Source: Microcella sp. (GTDB lineage Bacteria > Actinomycetota > Actinomycetes > Actinomycetales > Microbacteriaceae). Taken from it: a stretch of DNA of 64,000 nt. Within the stretch, counting starts at the first letter, position 1, and the number at the start of each line of letters is the position of its first letter. The stretch lies in contig NZ_CP075524.1 in NCBI RefSeq assembly GCF_025808395.1, forward strand, positions 62,001-126,000, in the 5' to 3' direction. Below, piece after piece: positions 37,695-46,359 of the stretch. The position numbers and the translations under genes were made by a program. The notes below the pieces were generated by a model that searched no databases, was not told the origin of the DNA, and saw nothing but the letters and a program-made list of their open reading frames with translations.

Positions 37695-38978
37695 GTGACC
37701 ACCCACACCGTCGTCTCGGTCGCAGCGCTGCAGCGACGCACTCGGACGGTGCTCATGGCGGGTCAGATTCTCGCGGGGCTGGGCATGGGCGCCACGCTCT
37801 CGATCGGCGCGATTCTGGCGGCCGAGATCTCGGGCTCGCCCGCATTCAGCGGCATGGCGGCGACCATGGTGACGCTCGGCGCGGCGCTCGCGGCGATTCC
37901 CCTCGCGCGGCTGGCACGACGCGCTGGTCGGGCGCCCGCTCTCGCCACCGGAGCCCTCACCGCCGCCCTCGGCGCCATCCTGTCGATGGTGGCAGCGGGC
38001 ACCGAGAGCTTCGCGCTCTTGCTGGTCGGCATCGCCCTCATCGGTTCAGGCACTGCCGTCAATCTGCAGTCGCGCTTCGCCGCCGTCGACTTGGCCGCCC
38101 CCAGCACGCGAGGCCGAGACCTCTCGCTCGTCGTCTGGGCGACCACCGTCGGCGCCGTCTCGGGCCCGAACCTCATCGGCCCCGGCGAGACCCTCGGCGC
38201 CTACCTGGGGCTGCCCGAGCTCAGCGGGCCCTTCCTCTTCACGGTGCTGGCACAGAGCCTCGCTGCCGCGCTCTACCTCATCGGCCTTCGCCCCGACCCT
38301 CTGCGCGTCGCCGCCGAGTGGCAGGCCGAGCAGCAGCGTGCGAGTCGCGCCGACGCCGAGCTGGCCGGTGTCGAGCAGCCGATCGTCGTGGCGGCGGTCG
38401 ACGATCGGCCGGGCATCCGTCTCGCCATCCTGTCGATCGCGCTCAGTCACGCAACCATGGTCTCGGTGATGGCGATGACTCCCGTGCACCTGACCGCCCA
38501 CGGCGCCAGCCTGGTCATCGTGGGGTTCACCATCAGCCTGCACATCGCGGGCATGTACGCGCTGTCGCCCGTCTTCGGAATCTTGGCTGACCGCGTCGGC
38601 CGGCGATTCACGATCGCGGTGGGGCAGGGGATGCTCGCCGCGAGCCTGCTCATGACGGGCTTCGGCGCCGAGAGCGAAGGCTGGGTGGTTGCCGGGCTCA
38701 TCTTTCTCGGGCTGGGCTGGAGTGCCTCGACCGTTGCCGGCTCTGCGCTGCTCACCGAGTCGGCGCGGCCGGATCGCCGCACAATCGTGCAGGGGCGAAG
38801 CGACCTCGTGATGAGTGCAAGCGGGGCGGTGGGCGGCGCCCTGGCCGGTGTGGCGCTCGCTGCGCTCGGCTATTCGGGTCTCTCGTTCGTCACGATGGTG
38901 CTCGTGGGAGTCGTGATGTTCGTTTTGAGCACTACCCCGCGAAAGGGGGGAGCGGTCGAACCGGCCCCTCTCACCTAG
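37695..38978 (+). CDS. MFS transporter
   Basis: 427 residues with twelve hydrophobic helices in two halves joined by a charged central loop (AEWQAEQQRASRADAELAGV). SPVFGILADRVGRRFTIAVG after helix 8 is a typical motif-A-like loop. Export or uptake substrate is unknown. GTG 37695 starts 11 bases after the FAH stop; the two may be co-transcribed. The stop TAG (38976-38978) is also part of the TAGACT -10 of the next transcription unit. Confidence 0.87.
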   Translation: MTTHTVVSVAALQRRTRTVLMAGQILAGLGMGATLSIGAILAAEISGSPAFSGMAATMVTLGAALAAIPLARLARRAGRAPALATGALTAALGAILSMVAAGTESFALLLVGIALIGSGTAVNLQSRFAAVDLAAPSTRGRDLSLVVWATTVGAVSGPNLIGPGETLGAYLGLPELSGPFLFTVLAQSLAAALYLIGLRPDPLRVAAEWQAEQQRASRADAELAGVEQPIVVAAVDDRPGIRLAILSIALSHATMVSVMAMTPVHLTAHGASLVIVGFTISLHIAGMYALSPVFGILADRVGRRFTIAVGQGMLAASLLMTGFGAESEGWVVAGLIFLGLGWSASTVAGSALLTESARPDRRTIVQGRSDLVMSASGAVGGALAGVALAALGYSGLSFVTMVLVGVVMFVLSTTPRKGGAVEPAPLT

Positions 38979-39069
38979 ACTTGCCACACATCACGACAGG
39001 GGGTCGTGAGGGGCTGCTGTTCAATCGGGGGGTCGAACAGTCAGGTCGAAACGGGTTTCGGGGGGAACC
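38976..39069 (+). promoter_or_regulatory. Promoter and structured 5' leader of the CAP/CWB2 gene
   Basis: A -10 TAGACT (38976-38981) is followed by a leader of about 80 nt with three stems: TCACGAC/GTCGTGA (38991-38997/39003-39009), CTGTTC/GAACAG (39017-39022/39035-39040) and CGAAA/TTTCG (39047-39051/39056-39060). The G-rich ribosome site (39060-39066) follows the third stem. Most neighbours have no leader at all, so a regulatory role is plausible. Confidence 0.5.
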
Positions 39070-40542
39070 GTGAAGACGCACGTTGCAACCGCAGTCGTCG
39101 TGGCATTGCTGCTGATCGCGCCACCGATGACGGCTACCGCAGCGCAAGAAATCGCCGAACCGGCCCCCGGCATCGAAGCGCCCGTCGAGCACCGCGTCGA
39201 CATCTCGACGTCGACCGGAATCGATGCCACGGCGTCATTGCTGCCGACCGCGGGGGTCTTCGCCGATGAGCGAGCCCTCATCCTGCAGCAGACGAACGCG
39301 CTGCGGGCCGCGAACAACCTGCCGCCGCTGCGGTTGAACGCTGCGCTCAACGACATCGCTCAAGACTGGTCGGTGCAGCAGGCGAGCGTGTCGACGATGT
39401 CGCACCGGCCGAGCTTCCACCTCTTGTATCCGGCCGGGTGGAGCCGGGCGGCTGAGAACGTGGCCGCAGGCTACGCCGCTTCGGCCGTGGTGAATGCGTG
39501 GGCGAACTCGCCGGGGCACAGAGCCAACCTGCTCTCGACCAACACTGACATCGGCATCGGTGTCGCCGCCAACGCTAACGGTCGGCTGTACTTCACCCAG
39601 AACTTCGGTCGATACGCATCGGCACCGCCGACACCGCCCGGCGCCGTCAACCGCATCTCGGGCAACGACCGGTTCTCGACATCGGCACAGATCTCGGCTC
39701 GCACCTTTCCGTCGGGCGCCAGCACGGTCTACATCGCCTCGGGTTTCGACTTTCCTGACGCGCTGAGCGCAGCCGCGCTCGCCGGCGCAGCGAACGGACC
39801 CCTGCTGCTCGTGCAACCCGGCTCGATTCCGCCGGTCATCATGAGCGAGCTGCGGCGACTGAACCCGAGCCGCATCGTGGTGGCGGGCGGCTCGGGCGTC
39901 GTGTCTGACTCGGTGCTCGCCAGCCTGCGCACGGTGACTACCAACGTGCAACGGGTCTCGGGCACGACCCGCTACGCGACGTCGCGCAATCTCGCGCTCG
40001 ACGCATACAGGTCGACCGGAGCGCCCGTGGTCTACCTCGCCACCGGCACCGGCTTCGCCGACGCACTGGCTGCCGGGCCGGCAGCGGCATCGGTCAATGC
40101 TCCGGTCGTTCTGGTGTTCGGTCTCGCCCCTGCCGCCGATGCTGAGACCCTCGCCCTGCTGAACACCTTCTCGACCAGACGAGTCGTGATCGTCGGCGGT
40201 GAGGGCGCTGTAAGTGCCGGCATCGAGCAGTCGCTCGTCGCGGCGGGGCTCGAGGTCTCGCGGTTCTCGGGAGCAGACCGCTACTCGACCGCATCGCTCA
40301 TCGCCTCGCACCACTTTCCGCACGCGGCGCGCAGCTACCTCGCCACCGGCACGAGCTTCGCCGATGCGCTCTCGGGCGGTGCGGCCGCGGGTGCGCTCGG
40401 TGCTCCGCTCTTCACGGTGCTCTCGAGCTGCGTGCCGTCGTCAGCCCATTCGGCGCTCAACTCGCAAGACCCAGACGACCTCGTGCTGCTCGGTGGGCTC
40501 GGCGCGCTGAGCCCGACCGTCGCGGGGTTCTACCGCTGCTGA
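39070..40542 (+). CDS. Secreted CAP-domain protein with three CWB2 cell-wall repeats
   Basis: 490 residues. A signal peptide (cleavage near TATAA, 22-25) leads to a CAP/SCP domain (about 65-185; [20 protein letters not shown] with its conserved histidines and glutamate) and three cell-wall-binding-2 repeats starting near 195 ([10 protein letters not shown]), 295 ([10 protein letters not shown]) and 397 ([10 protein letters not shown]). The protein should be exported and held on the cell wall; the CAP domain may act as protease, lipid or peptide binder. It ends with a cysteine. GTG 39070 follows a strong G-rich ribosome site. Confidence 0.9.
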   Translation: MKTHVATAVVVALLLIAPPMTATAAQEIAEPAPGIEAPVEHRVDISTSTGIDATASLLPTAGVFADERALILQQTNALRAANNLPPLRLNAALNDIAQDWSVQQASVSTMSHRPSFHLLYPAGWSRAAENVAAGYAASAVVNAWANSPGHRANLLSTNTDIGIGVAANANGRLYFTQNFGRYASAPPTPPGAVNRISGNDRFSTSAQISARTFPSGASTVYIASGFDFPDALSAAALAGAANGPLLLVQPGSIPPVIMSELRRLNPSRIVVAGGSGVVSDSVLASLRTVTTNVQRVSGTTRYATSRNLALDAYRSTGAPVVYLATGTGFADALAAGPAAASVNAPVVLVFGLAPAADAETLALLNTFSTRRVVIVGGEGAVSAGIEQSLVAAGLEVSRFSGADRYSTASLIASHHFPHAARSYLATGTSFADALSGGAAAGALGAPLFTVLSSCVPSSAHSALNSQDPDDLVLLGGLGALSPTVAGFYRC

Positions 40543-40606
40543 GCCGCGCGAGTCGAGGCGGGGCTCTCGCGAGGCGAGCATCTGGCACCGCCTAGACTGG
40601 CTCGCT

Positions 40607-42106
40607 GTGACCAGCCCCGCCTTCTCGACCGCGACCGGCGCCGATGTGCGCGTGCGGTTCTGCCCCTCACCGACCGGAACCCCGCATGTCGGGCTCATTC
40701 GCACCGCCCTGTTCAACTGGGCGTACGCGCGGCACACGGGCGGCACCATGGTCTTTCGCATCGAAGACACCGACCAGGCGCGCGACAGCGAAGAGAGCTA
40801 CCACCAGTTGCTCGATGCGCTGCGCTGGCTCGGTATCGACTGGGATGAAGGCGTCGAGACGGGCGGACCGCACGCACCATACCGGCAGTCGCAGCGGGGC
40901 GAGATCTACGCGGGCGTCATCGAGCGCCTGCGCGCGAGCGGCCACCTCTACGAGAGCTTCATGACGGGGGAGGAGATCGAGGCGAAGAATCTCGAGCTCG
41001 GCCGAGACCCGAAGCAGGGCTACGACAACTGGGAGCGTGAGCTCAGCGACGAGCAGAAGGCCGCCTACCGTGCCGAAGGCCGCGAGCCCGCCCTGCGTCT
41101 GCGCGTGCCAGACACCGACCTCAGTTTCACCGATCTCGTGCGCGGCGAGATCACCTTCCCGGCGGGCAGCTTCGTCGACTTCGTCGTGGTGCGCCCCAAC
41201 GGCGCACCGCTCTACACCTTCGTCAACCCGGTCGATGATGCGCTCATGGGCATCACGCACGTGCTGCGCGGCGAAGACTTGCTGTCGTCGACCCCGCGGC
41301 AGATCGCGCTCTATCACGCCCTCATCGAGGTTGGCGTCGCGACAGCGATTCCGCAGTTCGGGCACTTGCCCTACGTCACGGGCGAGGGCAACAAGAAGCT
41401 GTCGAAGCGCGACCCCGAGTCGAACCTGTTCCACCACCGTGATCGCGGCTTCATCCGCGAGGGGCTGCTCAACTATCTCTCGCTGCTCGGCTGGTCGCTC
41501 GCCGCAGACCGCGACGTCTTCACGATGGACGAGATGACGGCCGCATTCGACGTCGTCGATGTCAACCCCAACCCCGCGCGATTCGACGTGAAGAAGGCCG
41601 AGGCCATCAACGGCGACCACGTGCGGCGGCTGGCGCTCGACGAGTTCGTCGAGCGCAGCATTCCGTATTGCAGCGGTGCGGGCCTCTTCAACGACGTGCC
41701 CCGCCCTGCTGAGCGCGCGATGCTCGCGGCCGCGGCCCCGCTCGTGCAGGAGCGGGTGGCGCTGCTCGGCGAAGTGCCCGGCATGGTCGCCTTTCTTTTC
41801 ACGGCCGACGACGACCTCGAGATCGAGTCGGATGCTCGCGCGACGCTCGGCGACGATGCTGCAGCGGTGCTCGACGCCGGGGTCGCCGCCCTTGAGCAGC
41901 TCGCCGACTTCACCCCTGCGACCATCGAAGAGGCATTGCGCGCAGCCCTCATCGACGGGCTCGGTCTCAAACCGCGGCTCGCGTTCGGGCCTCTGCGCGT
42001 TGCAGTCTCGGGGCGCCGCGTGAGCCCGCCGCTGTTCGAGTCGATGGAACTGCTGGGTCGCGAGTCGACCCTGGCGCGGCTGCGGGCGCTGCGCGCCTCT
42101 CTCTAG
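40607..42106 (+). CDS. gltX: Glutamyl-tRNA synthetase
   Basis: 499 residues. Class I synthetase: the HIGH-type sequence [22 protein letters not shown](T)[18 protein letters not shown], and the KMSKS-type KKLSKRDP. It charges tRNA-Glu and, in bacteria lacking GlnRS, also tRNA-Gln, which GatCAB then amidates. GTG 40607 lies 8 nt after TAGACT (40593-40598). A tRNA-Gln gene lies 1 kb downstream. The stop shares CTAG with the convergent cytochrome gene. Confidence 0.96.
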   Translation: MTSPAFSTATGADVRVRFCPSPTGTPHVGLIRTALFNWAYARHTGGTMVFRIEDTDQARDSEESYHQLLDALRWLGIDWDEGVETGGPHAPYRQSQRGEIYAGVIERLRASGHLYESFMTGEEIEAKNLELGRDPKQGYDNWERELSDEQKAAYRAEGREPALRLRVPDTDLSFTDLVRGEITFPAGSFVDFVVVRPNGAPLYTFVNPVDDALMGITHVLRGEDLLSSTPRQIALYHALIEVGVATAIPQFGHLPYVTGEGNKKLSKRDPESNLFHHRDRGFIREGLLNYLSLLGWSLAADRDVFTMDEMTAAFDVVDVNPNPARFDVKKAEAINGDHVRRLALDEFVERSIPYCSGAGLFNDVPRPAERAMLAAAAPLVQERVALLGEVPGMVAFLFTADDDLEIESDARATLGDDAAAVLDAGVAALEQLADFTPATIEEALRAALIDGLGLKPRLAFGPLRVAVSGRRVSPPLFESMELLGRESTLARLRALRASL

Positions 42107-43047
42107 GGCCGATCTGCTCTCGGTGGTGCCGGCATGCGCCTCACGTCGGCGACCCGCTCTGCGATGGCCACTTGCACGGGCGGGCGCAGCAGCACCCACG
42201 CCGCGGCCATGACGACGACAGAGCCGGCGAACACGAGCACGCCGAGCCAGCTCGCGCTGTCGTCGAGGCCGAGATACATGGCGTTGAGGTTGCGGCGGGC
42301 TCCGGTGAGCAGCACGAGACCGACGTGCACGGCCGTGAAGGCGAGGTAGTACCAGAGCACGAGCGAGTGTGTCTGCCGCGCCCAGGCGTCGCTCAGCGGG
42401 CCGGTGCTGCGCATCCACCGTTGAGGCCACACCGGCGAGAGCCGCAGCCCGGTGACGAGCGCGAGCGGTGATGCGATGAAGACCGTGGCGCCGTAGAACA
42501 GCACCTGCAGGCTGTTGTACCGCACCCAGCTCTCGTGAGCGGGCCAGTCGAGCGACAGGTACTGCGCGGCCGCTGAGATCGCGTTCGGCACGACCGCCCA
42601 CTCGGTGGGCACGACTCGCGCCCAGTGCCCCGTGACCACCAGCAGGGTCACGTAGACGAGGCCCGTCGCGACCCACAGCGTGACCACCACGAGGTGCCAC
42701 CACGTGTGAATGCCCAGCCGTTTCGGTGCACCGGCTGTGCGCAGCGGGCCGCGATTGCGGCGCGTCACGAAGGCGATCGGCCGGGCACTCGAGCGCAGGT
42801 GCAGCCCCGAGCTCACGATGAAGAGCAAGAAGAAGCCGTTGGCGAAGTGCGTCCAACTGAGCCAGGGCGCGAAGCCTGCAGGGGTTCCGGCCGGCACGTC
42901 GACCGACCCGGGGTGGTCGGCGATGAACGCCATGCCGGCGGCCGTCGACCTCCACGCCTGCGCGGCCGCGATGGCGACCGCGAGCAGCGCCAGACCGACC
43001 ACGGTGACGATGGCGATGCGCGCGATGCGAGACCGTGAAACCAGCAC
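42103..43047 (-). CDS. Cytochrome b/b6-like membrane protein
   Basis: 314 residues, about six helices. Histidines at helix positions typical of di-haem b-type subunits: [32 protein letters not shown] and [18 protein letters not shown]. Such subunits transfer electrons between quinones and a partner oxidoreductase, but no partner (for example a molybdopterin enzyme) is adjacent. GTG 43047 is 6 nt from TACGCT (complement of 43054-43059), a leaderless start. Confidence 0.75.
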   Translation of the reverse strand: MLVSRSRIARIAIVTVVGLALLAVAIAAAQAWRSTAAGMAFIADHPGSVDVPAGTPAGFAPWLSWTHFANGFFLLFIVSSGLHLRSSARPIAFVTRRNRGPLRTAGAPKRLGIHTWWHLVVVTLWVATGLVYVTLLVVTGHWARVVPTEWAVVPNAISAAAQYLSLDWPAHESWVRYNSLQVLFYGATVFIASPLALVTGLRLSPVWPQRWMRSTGPLSDAWARQTHSLVLWYYLAFTAVHVGLVLLTGARRNLNAMYLGLDDSASWLGVLVFAGSVVVMAAAWVLLRPPVQVAIAERVADVRRMPAPPRADRP

Positions 43048-43119
43048 CTCTCGAGCGTAGGGTAAACTCGCTCACTGGCCCGCTCGCGGGCCTCTTCAGC
43101 GGGGCTCTGGCCCGGTTGA

Positions 43120-43191
43120 TGGGGTGTGGTGTAATTGGCAACACGGCTGATTCTGGTTCAGTTGTTCTTGGTTCGAGTCCAGGCACCCCAG
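43120..43191 (+). tRNA. tRNA-Gln (CTG)
   Basis: Acceptor TGGGGTG (43120-43126) pairs with CACCCCA (43184-43190), discriminator G at 43191. Anticodon stem CTGA/TCAG encloses the loop TTCTGGT, anticodon CTG. The T-arm has GGTTCGAGTCC. The 3' CCA is not encoded. A U1-A72 pair is typical of tRNA-Gln. It lies between cytochrome-like and ppx genes. Confidence 0.95.
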
Positions 43192-43237
43192 CTCTGAGTA
43201 ACGACCGACCGCGCGTGCAGCGCGTACTCTCGAGGGC

Positions 43238-44185
43238 ATGCGCCTCGGAGTGATCGACGTCGGCTCGAACACCGTTCACCTGCTCGTGGTCGACGCGCAT
43301 CCCGGTGCGAGCCCCGTGCCTTTTCACTCGCAGCGGTCGACGCTGCGCCTGATGCGCTATCTCGACGCAGACGGTGCGATCGTCGATGAGGGGCAGCAGT
43401 TGCTCGTCGACGCGATTCGCGAGGCGGTCGACGCGGTCGACGCCATCGGGGTCGACGACCTCATGAGCACGGCGACATCGGCGATTCGCGAGGCGGCGAA
43501 CGGCGAGCAGGTGCTCGCGCGCATCGCTCACGAGACGGGTGTCGCACTGCAGGTGCTGTCGGGTGAAGACGAAGCGCGCATCACCATGCTCGCCGTACGG
43601 CGCTGGTTCGGCTGGTCTGCCGGTGAGATCTTGCTGTTCGACATCGGCGGCGGTTCGTTCGAGATCGCCCAGGGCGCCGATGAATATCCCGATGTGCAGG
43701 TGTCGATGCCTCTCGGGGCCGGTCGCACGACTCTCAACTTTCTGCGCGACGACCCGCCGCGGCGCGAGGCGGTCTCGGCGTTGCGCGCGCATGCTCGATC
43801 GACGTTCACCGAGGTGCGCGAGAGGCTGTTCGCCGGGCGCCCGACGCCGACGCGAGTCGTGGGCACCTCGAAGACCATCCGTTCACTGGCACGACTCGTC
43901 GGCGGCCCCGCCGACCCGGTCACTGGTCGGCTCGCGCCCATCCACTACACGGGGCTGCGCGAGTGGGAGCCGACTCTGCGCGAGATGCCGTCAGAGGTGC
44001 GGCAGTACCTGCCGGGCATCACCCCCGAGCGCGGGTATCAGATTCTCGCCGGAGCGATCGTGCTGCGCACGGCCATGAAGGTGTTCGAGGTGTCGACCCT
44101 GACGGTGTCGCCGTGGGCGCTGCGCGAGGGCGTCGTGCTGCGCTACATGGATGCCCTCGCCGCGTCGCCTGGTCTGTCGCGCTAG
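43238..44185 (+). CDS. Ppx/GppA-family phosphatase
   Basis: 315 residues, the short actinobacterial form. ASKHA-type motifs: GVIDVGSNTVHLLVVDAHPG (phosphate 1), STATSAIREAANGEQVLARI, and FDIGGGSFEIA (phosphate 2). Members hydrolyse polyphosphate or (p)ppGpp 5'-phosphate; in related bacteria the two enzymes cannot be separated by sequence alone. ATG 43238 follows TACTCT (43225-43230) by 7 nt. Confidence 0.88.
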   Translation: MRLGVIDVGSNTVHLLVVDAHPGASPVPFHSQRSTLRLMRYLDADGAIVDEGQQLLVDAIREAVDAVDAIGVDDLMSTATSAIREAANGEQVLARIAHETGVALQVLSGEDEARITMLAVRRWFGWSAGEILLFDIGGGSFEIAQGADEYPDVQVSMPLGAGRTTLNFLRDDPPRREAVSALRAHARSTFTEVRERLFAGRPTPTRVVGTSKTIRSLARLVGGPADPVTGRLAPIHYTGLREWEPTLREMPSEVRQYLPGITPERGYQILAGAIVLRTAMKVFEVSTLTVSPWALREGVVLRYMDALAASPGLSR

Positions 44186-44216
44186 TCGCGCGGCCGGGTG
44201 CACGCTGGGTGCACGG

Positions 44217-44462
44217 TCACTCGAGCCAGTCGGCGTCGTCGGCGGGGCGAGCGTACGCGGTGCCCGTCGCGCGGTCGAACTCGATCTCGCACCGCCAGCA
44301 GACGTGCGTCGGGTCAGGGTCGCGTTCGCCGACGGTGCATCCGCCGAGCACGATGCGCCCAGCCTCTGCCGATTCGCGGTCGGCACTGCCCGGGTAGCCG
44401 TAGATGATCGGCACCACCTCGGTCGAGCCGCATCGGGGGCACTTGGCGCGTTGTGCGGTCAT
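44217..44462 (-). CDS. Small zinc-ribbon protein, 81 aa
   Basis: Two CxxC knuckles, CPRCG (8-12) and CWRCE (55-59), suggest one bound zinc. Between them is an aromatic and acidic stretch. No family is recognised; such proteins are often nucleic-acid or protein adaptors. ATG 44462 is 6 nt from CACACT (complement of 44469-44474), consistent with a leaderless start. Confidence 0.7.
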   Translation of the reverse strand: MTAQRAKCPRCGSTEVVPIIYGYPGSADRESAEAGRIVLGGCTVGERDPDPTHVCWRCEIEFDRATGTAYARPADDADWLE

Positions 44463-44528
44463 GAGGGCAGTGTGACGCGGCCCTCTGACATCGTCGGCAA
44501 CTCAGGGGCGCCCACCTCGGCATAGATA

Positions 44529-44559
44529 TAGACAGTGGCACTATCGATAGTGTTACTAT
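44529..44559 (+). promoter_or_regulatory. MerR-type promoter (19-bp spacer) with palindromic operator
   Basis: TAGACA (44529-44534) and TACTAT (44554-44559) are separated by 19 bp, the overlong spacing that MerR proteins correct by DNA twisting. The perfect 14-bp palindrome CACTATCGATAGTG (44539-44552) fills the spacer. The start codon is 6 nt beyond the -10. Autoregulation by the following gene is strongly suggested. Confidence 0.82.
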
Positions 44560-44565
44560 CTGTGC

Positions 44566-45255
44566 ATGAGGATGTCCGAGCTCAGCTCCACGACCGACAC
44601 ACCTGTGCCCACGCTCAAGTTCTACCTGCGCGAGCACCTGCTGCACGCCGGCGAGCGCACGAGCCCCAATCAGGCGCAGTACGACGATGGTCACGTCGAG
44701 CGCGTTCGCCTCGTGCGCGCGCTGCTCGAGGTGGGGGGCCTCAGCGTCGCGCAGGCCGCCCGCGTGGTTGCCGCCCTCGACTCTGAACTGCCGTTGTCGA
44801 GCGTCTTCGGTGTGGCGCAACGCGCGGTGAGCATCCCCGCCGCGATCGCAGGCGACGACACGACACCGGATGCTCCCGCCCGGCCGAGCGCAGGCCGAGC
44901 CCGCATCGATGCCCTGTGCGAGAGCCGCGGCTGGCGGGTCTACCCGAACAACCCCGGCCTGCCGCTCGCCGCGCGCGTGCTCGACACCTATGCCGAGCTC
45001 GGGCTGCAGCACATCACCGACACAGCGCTCGAGGGCTACGCCGAGGCGGCAGATCTCGTCGCCGCCGCAGACCTCGCGGCGGTCGGTGCGGTCGCCGAGC
45101 CCACCGAGATGACCCGCACTGTCGCCGCGGGCACCGTGCTCGGCGATGCGCTGCTCGCGGGGCTTCGCCGCATCGCGCAAGAGGCAGAGTCGTTCCGCCG
45201 GTTTCCCGCACCACCCTCCACCACGACAACCACGACCGACCCTGAGGACTGCTGA
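44566..45255 (+). CDS. MerR-family transcriptional regulator
   Basis: 229 residues. MerR winged helix at 1-75: MSELSSTTDTPVPTLKFYLR, EHLLHAGERTSPNQAQYDDG, HVERVRLVRALLEVGGLSVA. The C-terminal half (about 105-215) is an alpha-helical effector region with DALCESRGWRVYPNNPGLPL, not a metal-site type: no paired cysteines. It probably regulates its own promoter and the membrane protein that follows, to which it is coupled (TGATG overlap at 45253-45257). Ends in a Thr-rich tail. Confidence 0.87.
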   Translation: MRMSELSSTTDTPVPTLKFYLREHLLHAGERTSPNQAQYDDGHVERVRLVRALLEVGGLSVAQAARVVAALDSELPLSSVFGVAQRAVSIPAAIAGDDTTPDAPARPSAGRARIDALCESRGWRVYPNNPGLPLAARVLDTYAELGLQHITDTALEGYAEAADLVAAADLAAVGAVAEPTEMTRTVAAGTVLGDALLAGLRRIAQEAESFRRFPAPPSTTTTTTDPEDC

Positions 45256-46319
45256 TGCACACCACACATCCCGAACCCCAACCCGCCTCGAGTGGTCAGT
45301 TGTTGTCGCAACGCACTGCTGAGGCGGCAACAACTGACCACTCTGGGCGAGGAGCAGCCGACTGGCGCCTCGACCTTCCGCCGAGCCGCTGGCACCGCCC
45401 CCTGCTCGCACTGGGCATCCTGCTGGCAGGCCTGACGGTGGCGACGGCGGTCGGCTGGCTCATCGACGACCGCGAGCTGCTCGGCGTCAATCTGTGGGAG
45501 AAGCCGCTGAAGTTCGCCATCTCGGGCACCATCTACGCCGTCACCTGGGCGTGGATCATCGGCCACTTCACCCGCTGGCAGCGCGTGGCGTGGTGGGCCG
45601 GCACGGTGATCGCGATCACGCTCGCGATCGAGCTCGTCGTCATCACCGGTGCCGCGATGGCGGGCATCACGAGCCACTTCAACGTGTCGACTCCGCTCGC
45701 GACCACCCTGTGGTCGATCATGGCGGCAGCGATCACCACGCTGTGGGTCGCCACGTTCGTCGCCGCCGCCGCCCTGTGGCGCAACCCGGGGGCCGACCCC
45801 GCGCGTCAGGCGGCGATTCGCACCGGCGTCGCGATCTCGTTGCTGGGCATGGGTCTCGCCTTTCTCATGACGGGCCCGAATGCCGAGCAGCTGAACGACT
45901 TTCAAGGCATCGCCGGTGCCCACGCGGTCGGAGTCGCCGACGGCGGCCCCGGCCTGCCCCTGCTCGGCTGGAGCACCGAGGGCGGCGACCTGCGCATTCC
46001 GCACTTCATCGGCATGCACGCCCTGCAGGCGCTGCCCCTGCTCGCGCTGCTGCTCGAGCTCGGCGCGCGCCGACTGGGTGTGCTGCGCGACTGGGCCGTT
46101 CGGCGCGGCCTCGTGCTCACGGGCGCGGGCGCCTACCTCGCGGTCGTCGGTCTCGTCACGTTGCAGGCTCTGCGCGGCCAGTCGATCGTGGCACCGGATG
46201 CCCTGACTCTCGCCATCGCTGCCGCCATCGCCGCACTGGCTCTCGCCGCATCGCTCGGGGTGCTCGTCGCGGGATCGCGACGGCGAGCCTCCCGAACGAC
46301 CCACGAGCAAACCCTGTGA
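45255..46319 (+). CDS. Multi-pass membrane protein of unknown function
   Basis: 354 residues, about eight to nine helices (LLALGILLAGLTVATAVGWL; ISGTIYAVTWAWIIGHFTRW; TTLWSIMAAAITTLWVATFV). No transporter motif is recognised. It starts at ATG 45255 inside the MerR stop, so it is co-translated and presumably the regulator's target. The first 36 residues are encoded across a long inverted repeat (45291-45342) and look foreign to a membrane protein; no other in-frame start exists before the first helix. Confidence 0.75.
   Translation: MHTTHPEPQPASSGQLLSQRTAEAATTDHSGRGAADWRLDLPPSRWHRPLLALGILLAGLTVATAVGWLIDDRELLGVNLWEKPLKFAISGTIYAVTWAWIIGHFTRWQRVAWWAGTVIAITLAIELVVITGAAMAGITSHFNVSTPLATTLWSIMAAAITTLWVATFVAAAALWRNPGADPARQAAIRTGVAISLLGMGLAFLMTGPNAEQLNDFQGIAGAHAVGVADGGPGLPLLGWSTEGGDLRIPHFIGMHALQALPLLALLLELGARRLGVLRDWAVRRGLVLTGAGAYLAVVGLVTLQALRGQSIVAPDALTLAIAAAIAALALAASLGVLVAGSRRRASRTTHEQTL
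45291..45342. repeat. Long perfect inverted repeat inside the membrane-protein gene
   Basis: AGTGGTCAGTTGTTG (45291-45305) and CAACAACTGACCACT (45328-45342) are perfect 15-bp complements; a G-T pair and three more base pairs extend the stem to 19 positions. It resembles a REP-like palindrome or the trace of a small element that inserted in frame near the start of the gene. It may also dampen translation of the gene. Confidence 0.8.
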
Positions 46320-46359
46320 ATGGCCCCCAGGGCGCCTGAGCGCCCCGTACGTTGGAGGC

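Noticed and set aside
40667..43792. Very long open frame on the minus strand (over 1000 codons) across gltX, the cytochrome-like gene and tRNA-Gln
   Set aside because: It is antisense to gltX and rich in Arg/Ala/His as expected of shadow frames in GC-rich DNA; it crosses a tRNA gene and has no recognisable domain.
44186..44216. GTGCAC repeated in the gap after ppx as an operator
   Set aside because: Two short self-complementary hexamers 5 bases apart occur easily in such DNA, and the gap has no promoter orientation that needs them.
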